Below the pieces are notes generated by a model, which made no database searches, had not been told where the DNA came from, and was given only the letters and a program-made list of their open reading frames with translations. The position numbers and the translations under genes were made by a program. From Iris pallida (lineage: Eukaryota > Streptophyta > Magnoliopsida > Asparagales > Iridaceae), in NCBI GenBank assembly GCA_029216955.1, contig JANAVB010006999.1:2288431-2352430 (forward strand): DNA of 64,000 nt, written 5' to 3'. Position 1 is the stretch's first letter. Every line of letters begins with the position of its first letter. Positions 24,131 through 35,125 of the stretch are shown here, piece after piece.

Positions 24131-25028
24131 TATTAATCAAACACGCATAATATCAATCCAGAAGTTACACATACATCAAATTACTATAAAACCCAATTTT
24201 CATATTAACAAACTCTATTGTTCATACACCAAAAAACTTCCAATACACATCCCACCACAAAAATCTATCACTTGTCCAACCACAACATAATCCAACCACA
24301 AAGTACACATATCCCACATCTGTAGTTTCCATACCACTTAAACATCCAAACGACAACACATAATCCAATCACATTTGATAATCATACAAATGAAACCAAA
24401 AAAGTAGCAAACCAGACAGGAGCACATCCCTCCCATATCCACAGCATTCTCCTATTCACAACATGTACGCACCTTCATTTTTCAGCAAGTTTTTGAGAGA
24501 ACATGAACACAAATTATCAATATACAGTTCTTATATAGATATTGAACTCATTATTACAGAATTATCAAGATTCACTTTATTGCTGCACACACAAGAACTC
24601 GAGACAATATCTAAGGGAAACCTATATTTATATAAGGAAACCTATATTTATATGCTGATTATGTAAAGATGAAGAATGATACACTTTTATGCAATAAACT
24701 TCAGGGGAAACTATAATGCATCAAGGGAAACCTATATTTATATAAGTAATACCAGACTATGTTACGAATCCGGAATATAGAAAAGAGTTCTCTATTCTTG
24801 ATAAGAGTATCATGAAAATCAATAGGACGTACATAATATATAAAAAATCAACAGGATTAACAATAAATTCCCAAAAGTATGCAAGCTTGACCTCGTTTAA
24901 CTTTCAGTAGTAACTCGTGCTACAATAGTAACTTCAAAAAAATTACAGTTCCTAACTTAAGAAGCACATAAGCAGACATGATTTTTTATCTAGATAAAAA
25001 GACAAAGTACCTTAGTTGCCCATCAGAT
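24131..25028. other. AT-rich CACTA interior, no gene seen
   Basis: AT-rich sequence with no recognisable coding signal. The words GGGAAACCTATATTTATA recur near 24616, 24636 and 24725. Confidence 0.5.
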
Positions 25029-25408
25029 CCAGCACCCATCAGAATAACTCCCAAGTCATGAATCGATGCTCGTTGAAGAGTATATGCGAAGTCGTGCTGA
25101 CGTATGGACTCCGTAGATTGCTTGAAAGACCATCTGCGAAGAACAAATATGGAAACGAGTCCAATGTATCGTACCTTGCCAAATATATATTAGATCTACT
25201 TTAACTAACGGAATCTGTGTAGTGTATGTACAGGCCATGAGCGATGCTGCGAGGAGCGCTAACATGCCTAAGAAAATAGGGGATGAGAACTTATGGTCGA
25301 ATCCAAGGCCAAGAACCCATCTCCAAGTGAAGAATCCAAACATCGGGTTTTCTTCTGGAAACTTTTGGAAATAGTAATCTGGAGCCTCTCCTTGATCTAT
25401 GAAAGTGC
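25029..25408 (-). pseudogene. CCS1: captured fragment of CCS1 (chloroplast cytochrome c assembly, ResB family)
   Basis: Two adjacent exons of plant CCS1 are recognisable. Exon A (25408-25200) encodes TFIDQGEAPDYYFQKFPEEN, then FGFFTWRWVLGLGFDHKFSS and ACTYTTQIPLVK. A 66-bp intron (25199-25134) has GT and AG ends. Exon B (25133 to about 25029) encodes WSF..., then RASIHDLGVILMGAG. An intron-type acceptor (TTCACAG) also precedes exon A. After MGAG the similarity stops, which marks the capture breakpoint. CCS1 normally binds haem in the thylakoid membrane and hands it to cytochromes f and c6. This piece is a short N-terminal part of a much longer protein and cannot be functional. Retained introns show capture from genomic DNA, not mRNA. 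The intron has no stop, so a 140-codon frame reads through it. Confidence 0.88.
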
Positions 25409-27080
25409 CTGTGAACAAAAAAGTTATTAAAGTTAGGTATCTGTTATATACAACCATTGACATCCCTATCAAAAGCAAACAAAAGTGGAATTTGAAAGGA
25501 AATAAACTGCAAAAATTTCAGAGGTGACCCAAGATGGAAATACATGCGAAATGTGAATCTTCATGAACTCTAAGTAGATAGTTCAGAACTGCTTAGGGTG
25601 CATATTGTTCAATGGGCAATTTAGAAAGAATGTAAGCAATGGTCCATGAGTGATGCATTCATACCAGTTTCATCAGAAGAGGTTAAGCTCAAATTTGGTG
25701 TTAATTAAAGAAGCTGTGAACACTAGTTTATCCTTTTCCTAACAGGTGTTATGTTGCTTTGGCTCTGTAAATATGGTTATATTCGGTATTGTAGGGGTTA
25801 TTCTCTGTGCCAGATTTGTTGTTGTTGCCAATAATTCATCATTCAAGTTTGAACTACTCGTTCAGAGGCTTGGAAACATTCTAGTTTGGTAAAAGTATTT
25901 GCAAGTTGTTTGGAAGTCTTTTTTGATTGAACAAGATCTTTGTGAGGTTGTAAATAAATTAAAAACCGATGAAGGGATTGCATAAGGATGAGGATAAGCA
26001 GAGTAGACTCCTTGGCATGGTTTGTTTAAGGATATGGTGCCTTCATATTGGTAAGTCCTAGATGGCCTAAAATTGGTATGGTCTGTTTCAGGAGTAAGTT
26101 TGATATTGTTGTTGGCTAAAGGCCAACTAGAGATGCAACAGAAACTACTAAGATGGTAAAGTGCATGTGTAATAAGATTTAGTTTAGGTAAGGCTCAACA
26201 AGTAACAAAACTTGTAATTGTTTGTTTGTTTGTGCAAAAGGGAGCCCACTTTGAAAGTTGAGAGTACATATGCAAGGAACCCAAAAAGACTTTTAAGCAA
26301 GTAATCATGTGATTTAAGACCCAGAATGGTGGGACAAGACATGGTTAAACCTCAAATAACAACCTAACTATTATTATTGTACTTCACAATGTTTATTTCA
26401 TTTCAAGATCTCAAGTTCTAGCACAAAAGTGCACAAGTGATGGTTTTATAGATGGAAAGCACATGGGAGATTTTGCAGTAATTTTCAGTAATGGAATGGC
26501 ACATGCAAGTTCAGAAAGAAAGAATAGAGTTCGCCCTATATATTTAGACATGTCAAATGCTAGTTTCATCTCATCTAAGAACTCCTAATCCTCAAGTTCA
26601 TCACGACAATCAAAGAGGAAAAAAAAACTAAGATGGCGACAAGTGTGCAGCTTGAGTCGAACTCCATTTTTGACATTGATGCTATTTTGGAGGTCAAAAA
26701 TGGCAAACATGGGTATCATCGAAAGAATGAAGATTTGGCATAAAATTTACTTCTTCTTGAGGCATGACCCAGAACCAGGCTGGCTAAACCAAATGATTGG
26801 TTTTGTTAAGTCGAAGCTTATTAGAGAACCATTAAATCCTCAATTTGTGATATTGCTAAATTCACATAATCAGTTCAGGGGTAAAATTAACCAAGTAAGT
26901 GCTAGCTCGGACATTAAAAAAGATGTCTGTGTCATGTGAGGCATGTATTGGGAATGACACAGATACTCCAATACACACTAGGACACACCATAAACAGTGT
27001 TGCGTCCGCGTCAATGTGTCCAGTCTCCATTTCATGTGCGCGTAACAAAACTGGAAACATTTAGATCTTTACATGAACTT
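25409..27080. other. CACTA interior, no gene recognised
   Basis: The segment next to 25408 is probably captured CCS1 intron. Further on I see only an isolated 36-codon plus-strand frame (26633-26743) with a good plant start context (AAGATGGCGAC) and a leader-like sequence before it. It may be the first exon of another captured gene, but I cannot identify it. Confidence 0.35.
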
Positions 27081-27227
27081 TCAAATGAAGAAAACAAATG
27101 TTACCATGTCTTCAGGAGAATCTATCAATTTCGAATCGGCTGCCATTGGCCTCCCTCTTGAAACCTTAGGTAGACGAGCTGATACTAACATCATTAGAAT
27201 GGTGATCAAAAGAAGTTTCTTTCTCAT
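27081..27227 (-). CDS. 48-codon frame starting with a signal-peptide-like segment (possible captured first exon)
   Basis: The frame begins MRKKLLLITILMMLVSARLP, a basic start followed by a hydrophobic core and a plausible cleavage site after VSA. It continues with a polar stretch up to SPEDM, after which GTAACATT looks like a splice donor; the remaining codons would then be intron. It could be the first exon of a captured secreted-peptide gene or a chance frame. I do not recognise the family. A 30-base copy of RWA-like exon sequence lies just upstream. Confidence 0.3.
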   Translation of the reverse strand: MRKKLLLITILMMLVSARLPKVSRGRPMAADSKLIDSPEDMVTFVFFI

Positions 27228-27315
27228 ACTCCTAGTTCGTTGGGTCGAATTTCCAGGCACAATTTATCCCTCTCATCTCATCGATAGCAGAATCCAGATT
27301 CCAAGTCAACTCACT

Positions 27316-27560
27316 ACGTCAGAATTCGAGTTTTTCGACAGACTAAAACCGTCGAAAAATGTGTTTATTGACGGTTTTGGACCGTCACGTGGTCCGTCAA
27401 AAATAAAATGTAGTTTATTATAAATGACGGTTTTCTACCGTCGATACGTAGGTGGAGAAAACGACGGATTTCATCTGTCATATAATAAACGGCGGACTTC
27501 ATCTGTCAATTATCCCGCTTAACACAATTCGACATACCTGTCTATTTTTGACAGGTAATA
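27316..27560. repeat. internal cluster of CACTA-end-like sequence
   Basis: It starts with CACTACGTCAGAA and continues with ACCGTCGAAAAATG, TTGACGGTTTTGG, CCGTCACG, TGACGGTTTTCTACCGTCG and ACGGCGG words. This is the same type of subterminal repeat as at the outer ends but in the middle of the element. It may be one end of a second CACTA element or a remnant of an earlier, shorter version. I could not find its partner end or a duplication. Confidence 0.55.
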
Positions 27561-27929
27561 TCCGTCGAAATTCTACAGAATATTCACTAAAATTATTTTT
27601 AATTAATTAAACCTATTTTTGTTGTAAACCAGTACACAAATATTGAATCTGAAAATAAATCAAAAAACTCGATTCAAAATGATATTAACACAAATCATTC
27701 ACGAATCACAATTGAAAATGAACACATTCAATCAAAATGAACATAACTTATGAACATAACTGACAATTGATTCAAAGTCTCAATTGATATTGAATATCAC
27801 TAAGTAGAAATTGTTTTTGTAGCATCCAAATACTTGCAATTGTTCTCACACATAACATCCAAACTGAAAAATGAGTAGTATTTCAGAATACATACGAAGT
27901 TCACTAAAAAAAAAACTAAATGCTAATAT

Positions 27930-28169
27930 TCAAATCCTAATAAATTGAACGGACTCTTTTGGCCAATTGATCATATCACCAAGCATAATGTCTTCAAACT
28001 TTCCATCCCCTTCAAACAAATATGCACTGCGGTCAAATATTTCATCGAGGATGATACTATAAACATCTTCCTTTGGCGGTGCATCAGAATTTAAGTGTCC
28101 AAAAGCAATGTGTTTTCTTTTGAAGTCCTTTAGAAAACATGTATTTGGCAAGTCAGATTGTTCCGGTAC
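27930..28169 (-). pseudogene. DUF8039-like terminal exon of a CACTA-associated protein
   Basis: After an acceptor-like TTGTAG, the frame encodes about 78 residues and ends with a stop at 27930. The pattern (KHIAFGHL, then VYSIILDEIFDRSAYLFEGD, then LGDMINWPKESVQF) resembles the DUF8039-type domain found in plant CACTA-associated proteins, where a tract like VDEV..PDAYLP..., then GDAIGSFIAWPK is usual. A short basic exon-like piece with splice-like ends lies upstream near 28370-28390. The assignment is from memory of the family pattern. Confidence 0.45.
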
Positions 28170-29752
28170 CTACAACCATTGAAACACAAAAATACAATAT
28201 TAACTACTGGAATTTACATAGAAAGATGCAATTCTTTATTCCTTCATCTCAAATAGTAAGCGTAGCATAGATCAGAAGATAAAAACACCATGTGTAAACA
28301 GAAGCAAAGTTTGTAATTATGAACACGGAAAGCATATGTCAAAGTTCACAACCTGACCTTTCTTTTCTCGTGGTTGTGGGAGACCTGAAAATTACAGCAT
28401 GAATCAAAATGAACACGGAAAGCATATGACGACAGTTTTTTGGGGCCTACTAAATAAATTTAACACGTATAAACATACTATCCCTTGATAGTAAATCTAG
28501 AAACCGAGACCAGCCTGAATCAAATTTAGTCTCTGTTTTTGTATATATAATTCACCTCATAGATTTGATCAACTTTGATATTGTACTATCCATTTCTTCA
28601 TCCTTATCCAAAAAAATTTCTCCAAACCGTTCAGCTATGAAAAACGAGAATATGACAAACATTTCATGATAAACAATCAACTTAGGCCTGCATCAACCCT
28701 TTGTTTTGGTTCACTCCTGCAGCTTCATCCAAATACAGGTATTTGTAATCTATGTTGAATGTGAAATATGAATATATAGCATCAGAGGAAACATTTAGAG
28801 GAAACATCTATGTTGAATGTGAAATATGAATGCTTCCCTCAAGTTTGTGACATATGCATCAAGAGGAGAGAAAATTCTGCCAAGTAGTTATGGTGATTGG
28901 ATTTTCTTTAGGCTAAGTACCATTTAGTCCCTATTGTGACCTAATCCTTTTGTGATAATTCTCCATATGTTTGGAGTAATCTTTTAGTCAATCAAAAAGT
29001 TCAATATGGTAAGGTAATCATTCAATCTGAGAATGTCGAAGAAGATATTTGGCCACCACAAAATGGTAATTTTGTAGTTTTCTCTGACTACTTTTATAAT
29101 ATTTGGAAATTGTACACATGCAAATCTAAAATCATAATAGGAACTAAATACTGTGTGCAATACATCAGGTAGAGCTGACATTAAGCTGTAGCTAAAGTAC
29201 CAAATATGATTTACAGTGATTCTTTCACGATTGAGAAGTATCTACGACTAGAATATCCACAATTTTCTTCCACTTTTTCCTTTCTCCTTTCCTCAAGGAC
29301 GGGCTTGCATGCGTGGTGGACTATATTGTATTCCCTCAATATTATTTTAGGTGATATAATTTTAGCTGATTACTAAGTGTGAGTAACCAACCCTTTTGGA
29401 ATAAGAGTCCATCATACTCTGAATGGTACACTCCTGTTTCGACTCTACGAGGAGGTCTGTATGGTAGCAAATGTAAAATTAGATCAGGAAAGATCCCAAT
29501 TCCAACCTAAAAGAAAAGATTTAATTCTTTCAGTACACATCTTTCAACTCCAAAAGTTCAGAGAAGCGTGTAGGTTACATTGCTCTCAAGGTAAACTGGT
29601 TCTCTAACAATCCTTGTCCAGCAAAAAGAATCTGGACAGCTCCAACCAAAGGGAAACAAATATCATGGTTTAGATAAATAATATAAAATTTAGACAAGAA
29701 TTAATTATATCTTGTAAGAAGTACCTTAAAATGCTTACTGATAGTTGGCTAC
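28170..29752. other. CACTA interior, no gene recognised
   Basis: AT-rich sequence with only short frames. The segment GAAACATCTATGTTGAATGTG near 28803 repeats words found near 28753-28770, a small local duplication. Confidence 0.4.
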
Positions 29753-30256
29753 CTTCAGAAGATGCAGATGAACGGCCTCCTGCCAGTGGATGAATTTTAT
29801 CATCTTCACTAATGGAGCCAACTTCTACGTTAGCCAAATTAAAGCCAGCATCCCTGGCAGTAAACATAAAAATAAAAACATTTTTTCATATTCAAGGAAA
29901 ATGTCAAAGATCATGCAGGTCTGCACATTTTTTTAGCATAAAGAAAGCAAACAACAAATGTTGAATAAGGAGCAGAGACAAGAAAATATTTAAAACAACT
30001 AAGGTGAAGATTCTTAAAGATCACAGCTAGAAGGGGAAGGGCGACGGAGAAATCTTCTCAAGTAGGTCATCCAATGTATATTAAATCTAATTAGCAACAT
30101 AATATAGATAGTTGTACACTAATTTGAATGGCTGATCAGTGATCACAATAATAATAGTGTTTTACAGAAAAGAAGCACTCACGGTGTAGTTGTTCTCTTT
30201 GTGAGGATCAAAACCTCAGAGTACATCCACCACACAAGAACTGGAATGAAACCCAT
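29753..30256 (-). pseudogene. captured fragment resembling the N-terminus of RWA/CAS1-type cell-wall acetylation proteins
   Basis: Two exons with good splice sites are visible. Exon 1 (30256-30183, donor GTGAGT) starts MGFIPVLVWWMYSEVL. Exon 2 (29853-29753, acceptor CTGCCAG, donor GTAGCC) encodes NLANVEVGSISEDDKIHPLAGG. The phases of the two exons match. Plant REDUCED WALL ACETYLATION proteins begin with a similar membrane segment (GVIPVFVAWIYSE type) followed by a NLVELG...KEDD...LEGG motif. Those proteins act in the Golgi in polysaccharide O-acetylation. Only about 55 residues remain, so it is not functional. The family call comes from motif pattern alone. Confidence 0.5.
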
Positions 30257-30384
30257 CGATAGCAGAATCCAGATTCCAAGTCAGTACTCCTAATGCAAAC
30301 AGAACCGACTTGTCTATAAGAGAAAAAAAATACATGTGATCTCAATTAACAACAGAACAATCCAAAACCCTAAAAATAAAAAAA

Positions 30385-30990
30385 TTATGGAAAATCTTGA
30401 TCGTCTGTAGAAGTTGGACATCTCCAAGAAGAATTTCTTGTGTGCAGACTGTCAGATCGAGTCGCCGCACAAGAAAAATTGAAGGAAAAAACCCAAATAA
30501 TAGATGAGGGTTTGTGATGTACTAGAGATAAGAGGGAGGAGATGAAGACAGGGTGGCGACTGGCAAGTAGAGACCACCGGGATGTCGATTCGGCAGAGAC
30601 GGAAGGTAGACTTGGCGGAGCTGCGGCTGCAGGCTCGGAGAGCCGGAGAGAAATTTTGCTCCTTCGGAACATGTCGACCGCCGCAGTCCGGACCGTTCCA
30701 CCACTGATGGTGCAGATGGATCAGCATCAAACACTTTGGACTTTGATGGATCTAGGGTTAGGGTCCAGAGACGACATTGGATGGATTTGGGGATTGGGGT
30801 TTTGGGATTGAGAAATGATCTATATGAAAAGGAGGAAGAAGAGGAAGAAGTTGGAAAGGGAGATGGAGAGGATGAAGAAGGGTATGTTTGGATCTCCTTA
30901 TCTATTGATTTGTGGACGACAGAGGGAGAAATAGAGAGGAGAGGAAAGTATCAGGAAATAAATAGAATGAGAATGAATGACAACCGTTAA
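30385..30990. other. GC-rich block in the CACTA element
   Basis: This block is GC-richer than the AT-rich sequence around it. It has overlapping open frames on both strands, none matching a family I know. On the minus strand it reads like a CT-rich 5' leader followed by sequence up to an acceptor-like TCTTATAG before the RWA-like exon. It may be the captured promoter and leader of that gene. Confidence 0.35.
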
Positions 30991-31074
30991 CATAGATCTA
31001 CAATAAAAATAATTTCAAAAAAAAACTAAAATGACAGCTGAAAAAAATCCTGCCAAGTTTTTCACACATACATT

Positions 31075-31288
31075 AGTTGACGGTTATCACCAAACCGTCA
31101 ATAAATAAAATGATATTTCTTGACGGATCATCTAAAACCGTCAACTATTATGCTAAAAAATTGTTAAATTAACATAAAACAATGCCTTCCTTGACGTAAG
31201 GCTAAATCCGTCAAGTTATCCCATTTTGCGACGATTTTTCACGACCGTCGAGAAATAAACTGTCAAGAATGGCCATTTTTTTGTAGTG
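31075..31288. repeat. right subterminal repeats of the CACTA element
   Basis: Words such as TTGACGGTT, CCGTCAA and ACCGTCGAG recur up to the right terminus and mirror the left end. Confidence 0.85.
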
Positions 31289-34083
31289 TAGGAAAATGTG
31301 GGTGTTATATCAAACCATAACTCATAAGGAGTCTTCTTCGATTGAGGTCGAATTAGAATCCTATTGAGAACATAACAAACTGGATTGACAGCTTCAGCCA
31401 AAAAGTATTTAGGTAGACTAAACTGGTTTAACATTACTCTAGCCATTTCAGATAGAGTTCCGTTCTTACGTTCTACAACTCCTTTTTTGTTGTGGAATTC
31501 TAGGACCAAAGAACTCATGCAGATAACTGTGTGTGTCACAAAATTGTTCAAACTCTTTGTTCTCAAATTCGCCACCATGATCACTTCGAATACGAGTGAA
31601 CCTGAATCCTTTCTCATTTTGAACTTTTTTGCAAAAGGAGACGAATTCAGACAATGCATCATTTTTGCGTGCAAGAAAATATACCCACATGTATCTAAAG
31701 AAATTATCTACTATTACAAAAGCATATAACTTACCACCTAGGATAGCAATTCTACTAGGCCCAAATAAATCCATATGTAGTACTTGTAGAGGTCTAGTGG
31801 TACTTACAGTGTTCTTGGACTTAAATGTGGATCAGGTAGCTTTGTTCTTTTCACATTCGCTACATACCATATCCTTCTTGAAGGCGATGTCCGTTAAGCA
31901 TCGTACCAATTTCTTCGGGGATAGTCTTGAAATTGTGTCCATGTTTGCATGACCGAGTCTCATATGCCATAGTTGACTCTCATCATTCTTGGCGATTAAG
32001 CATTTACCAATATTATCGATACCTAATATACCCTTTAAGATTATTACTGAAGGAGACGTATCCTTTTTTCTTCTTCCACAGTGTTGCGAATAATAAAGCA
32101 TCATCGGTCATGTGTCGTGAGCAACCGCTGTCGAGGATCCATTTGCTTCTAGTATGCGTAGGGTGTTCCATCTACACGAGGATTTGCAGAAAAAACTTTT
32201 GGTACCCATTTCTTGTAGGTCCTGAAATATTAGACTTTGGTATCAATGCACATATCTTTAAATCAACTAGTTTTCTTACTGTACATGCATGAGAGATATG
32301 ACTAATGGTGCCACAATAATGATATCCAGCATGTTTAGTGTTAGATGCAGTGTGTTGTGTATGATTGGTAGGTCTTGGTTTTCTAGTTGGATATTTGTAA
32401 TAGAATGCATGCCTATTAGTCTTTTTGGGCAAATGTTTGGTTGGGTTTGGTCTGACAGTATTGGGTTTGAGAGTGTTCTGGTGTTTCAGTAAGTAAAACG
32501 TGTTAGGATAGGAAGCAACAACCTCAGGCTGTTTTCTAAACCTAATTTCTAACTTTTTGGAAGTGTCATACAGTGTATTGTAGTCAGTAATGAGTGCATT
32601 ATTTCTGATTAGTGCTTACTGAAGACTCTTCTTCTCTTTGAGTAGGTCTTCCTCTAGTTTGGTAATGGTCTTGTCTTTTTCTTCGAATAGACTTATGGTC
32701 TCGTATAATTGCAACTTAACAAGAGAAAGCTCACATACCTTACTAGAATTATCATTATTTCTAACCTCAGCTACTAGGTCGGTAAGTCTTCATATTTCAC
32801 CTTTGTACTCTTGGAGTACCTTCCTAGAGTTTTGATATTTGCTACGTAATTTTTTGTAGTCACCTAAGAGGTCACTAAAGGCTTCACCTAACTGTTCCAA
32901 GGTAAAATTATCATATGTATCAAACATGGGGTTAGTGTTTACCTGATCATATGCCGTTAAGCATACATTTGCAAATTTATCTGATTGTTTATCTTCTGAG
33001 TCGCTAGCTTCGCTTTCATGCCATATGCTTGTGTTGGCATACCTTCTGGATGTTGATTTCTTTAGGTAATCCTGTTCATACTTGTTACTTTTTCTGGTTG
33101 ATGATGATGCTGTTGGACAGTCCTTGATGTATCCTTTCTTCTTGCAACCATAGCAGGTTGGATCTTCTTCATTGTTTCTATTGTTTCTGTTGTGCTCTTT
33201 TGTTCTTCTGTTAAATCTCATGAACTTCTTGAACTTCCTACTATGAGAGCTTGATCTTCAGAGCCAAAGTCACTGTCGTCGAAATTATCTTCGACAGATC
33301 TTCTATGTTGAGCTTTAAGAGAGATCGACTTCTCCTTTGGTGCAACTTCTTCAAAGTCTTGAAGTTCCAGCTCGTGAGTGAGTAGCTTACCCATGTTTTT
33401 TAAGAGATATAGTAGTAAGGTCGTTTCTTTCAATAATTGTAGTAGCCTTTGGAATCCAGTTCTTCGTGAGAGCTCGTAGAAGTTTGCGAATCTTCTCATG
33501 GTTATTGTATTCCATGACTAGAGAAGACAGGGTTTACAATATCCAAGAATCTTGTAAACATCTGAGTGATGGATTCATTTGGCTTCATTTTGAATGTCTC
33601 ATACTCTTGAGTAAGTCTGCTGATCTTTGACTCCTTGACTTGCGTTGTGCCTTCGTGGGTAACTTCGAAAAGTTTTTACACTTCATTGAATGTTGTGCAT
33701 GTAGATACCTTATTAAATTCAGTTCTGTCTAAAGCACAAAACAAAGTGTTAATAGCACGTGCTTCAAGACTGGCCTGTTTTTTTCATCTTCAATATACTT
33801 GTCATGGAGTTTTTCAACCAACTCTCCATCAACAAGAATACGAGGAGGATTTTTATAGCCATCAATCACAATAGACCATAAGTTAAAATCTAGAGATTTC
33901 AAGAAGAAATTCATGCGTATTTTTCAGTATGTGTAATTAGTACCATCAAACAGTGGGAGTCTATTTGTGGCTTGGCCTTCACTTATGAATTTTACAGTTG
34001 CCATGTGTCATATAGTAATCTATGTAATAGTAGTATTGATAAGAATATAATAACAGTATTAGCTCGCTTTATCTGTATAATCT

Positions 34084-34095
34084 GCTCTGATACCA
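34084..34095 (-). other. primer-binding site of the large copia element
   Basis: The minus strand reads TGGTATCAGAGC, complementary to the 3' end of initiator methionine tRNA. It is two bases from the 5' LTR terminus. Confidence 0.9.
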
Positions 34096-34097
34096 AT

Positions 34098-35120
34098 TGT
34101 AGGAACAAAATGTAAAGCGCTATACTCTAGAGGGGGTGAATAGAGTAGGCAGCAGAAAAATTAGCTATTAAAAATACTAGCAACAAGATCACAAAATATA
34201 TCCAAATATATAATGCAAAAAGTAGAGAGCAGAGAGCAAACACAAACACAAGGTTGTATACTAGTTTCTCTCTTGTGAGGACTAGTCCAGTCGGAAGAAC
34301 TCTAGCTTCCAATTGAAATCCACTATAGAAAAATGCCACAAGTTTTCATGTAAAGTTCTTACAACTTCTACAACTTGAGCTTTGATCCGAAGTACTCGAC
34401 CAACTTCAATTGTGAAGTGTCTTTCTTCAATCAAGCCTCTGATTATAATTACTTTAAAACGTCTAGACCGTACCATACTGGCAAATCGGCTAGAGGATTG
34501 TAACTGGCTTGGAATTTGAAAATGAATAGCTTAGAACACTTTGGAATATCGTAGTAGGCTTAGAGAGAATAGAAGAGAAGTGTTGGTGTGTTAAAATGAT
34601 AGAAATTTTTCTCTATTTATAGGTTTTCCAAAGGCAGAATTCGGACCGAATTTTTTGAGAGAATCTCGACAAATAGCCGTTGCATCCATAACTGCGGGGA
34701 GACCAAGTTCAAAATCCAACGGGCCACCAACCGAACTCGGGGCGAATTCAGGCCGAACTCGGGCCATATTATCCTGGTCCAGAGTTGTTTTGTTTAGGGT
34801 TTTATAAATCATGTTTTGGGCTTTTGAAAAGTCAAACAGTTAGGAACTTTTGTAAATGGGCTATTTACAAAACAAAGAATATTTTAAAAATATTTTGGGA
34901 TAGCCTATGTGCCAATACGATTCTGTGTACATCGTATTCCTAGACCCAATAAAATATGAAAATTACATTAATAAAAGAAATACAGACTCAATGGCAAAAC
35001 GACTTCATGTCTTGAATGGTAGCAGTAGCAGTTCTCAGTAATCGTCCAAGTAGCCCTTATATCGAGACAGGGTTAGATCAATTATTAAAATCAAGTCTGA
35101 CCATGACCAATGGGCCAAAA
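34098..35120 (-). repeat. 5' LTR of the large copia element (1023 bp)
   Basis: On the minus strand it starts at 35120, where the terminal TGTTGG has decayed to TTTTGG, and ends ...CCTACA at 34098 beside the primer site. A TATA box is at 34611-34623. A cluster of GAATTCGG and GAACTCGG words lies at 34636-34765, just upstream. Its U3 half is repeated at 15613-15953. Confidence 0.88.
34611..34623 (-). promoter_or_regulatory. TATA box of the large copia LTR
   Basis: The minus strand reads CCTATAAATAGAG, followed by a leader with CACTTCTCTTCTATTCTC. This is a typical LTR promoter. Confidence 0.6.
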
Positions 35121-35125
35121 ATTTC

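Larger units (their letters stand above)
23737..31288. mobile_element. CACTA (En/Spm) transposon, 7.55 kb, carrying host gene fragments
   Basis: The left terminus is CACTACAAGAAAAAAAGGC and the right terminus, read inward on the minus strand, is CACTACAAAAAAATGGC. Both are followed by TTCTTGAC. The 3-bp duplication TAG flanks both ends (23734-23736 and 31289-31291), as expected for CACTA elements. Subterminal regions are packed with TTGACGG/CCGTCAA words. No transposase (TNP2) or TNPA protein is recognisable, so it is probably non-autonomous. Its interior holds a CCS1 fragment, an RWA-like fragment, a DUF8039-like exon and a second TIR-like cluster near 27316. It interrupts the copia pol gene; deleting it with one TAG leaves the pol frame in phase. 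Confidence 0.92.
21776..34004 (-). pseudogene. gag-pol of the large copia element, split by the CACTA element
   Basis: Gag begins at the ATG at 34004. The region holds a zinc knuckle (CYGCKKKGYIKDC) near 33120, a second decayed knuckle near 32310 and protease WILDSGCSRHMTDD near 32120. The GAG-pre-integrase region has HMRLGH near 31970, and integrase has DLFGPS and RSDHGGEF segments at 31770-31560. After the CACTA insertion it resumes with FLGYAAKSKGYRVF near 23650, RT with YVDDIIFGS near 22720, and RNase H ending at a stop at 21776. Several stops and frameshifts are present (near 33500, 32170, 31830, 31490, 23130, 22930, 22320). The CACTA element lies just before the FLGY motif at the integrase C-terminus. 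Confidence 0.88.
15613..35120 (-). mobile_element. large Ty1/copia element (SIRE/Maximus-like) with an extra ORF after pol
   Basis: On the minus strand the order is 5' LTR (35120-34098), primer site (34095-34084, initiator-Met type), gag-pol (34004-21776), a promoter-like spacer, an additional ORF in the env position (21154-16524), polypurine tract next to 15954 and a truncated 3' LTR (15953-15613). Without its two later insertions (solo LTR and CACTA) the element would be about 8.6 kb. A downstream ORF after pol is typical of the SIRE/Maximus lineage. The lineage call is inference. Confidence 0.85.
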
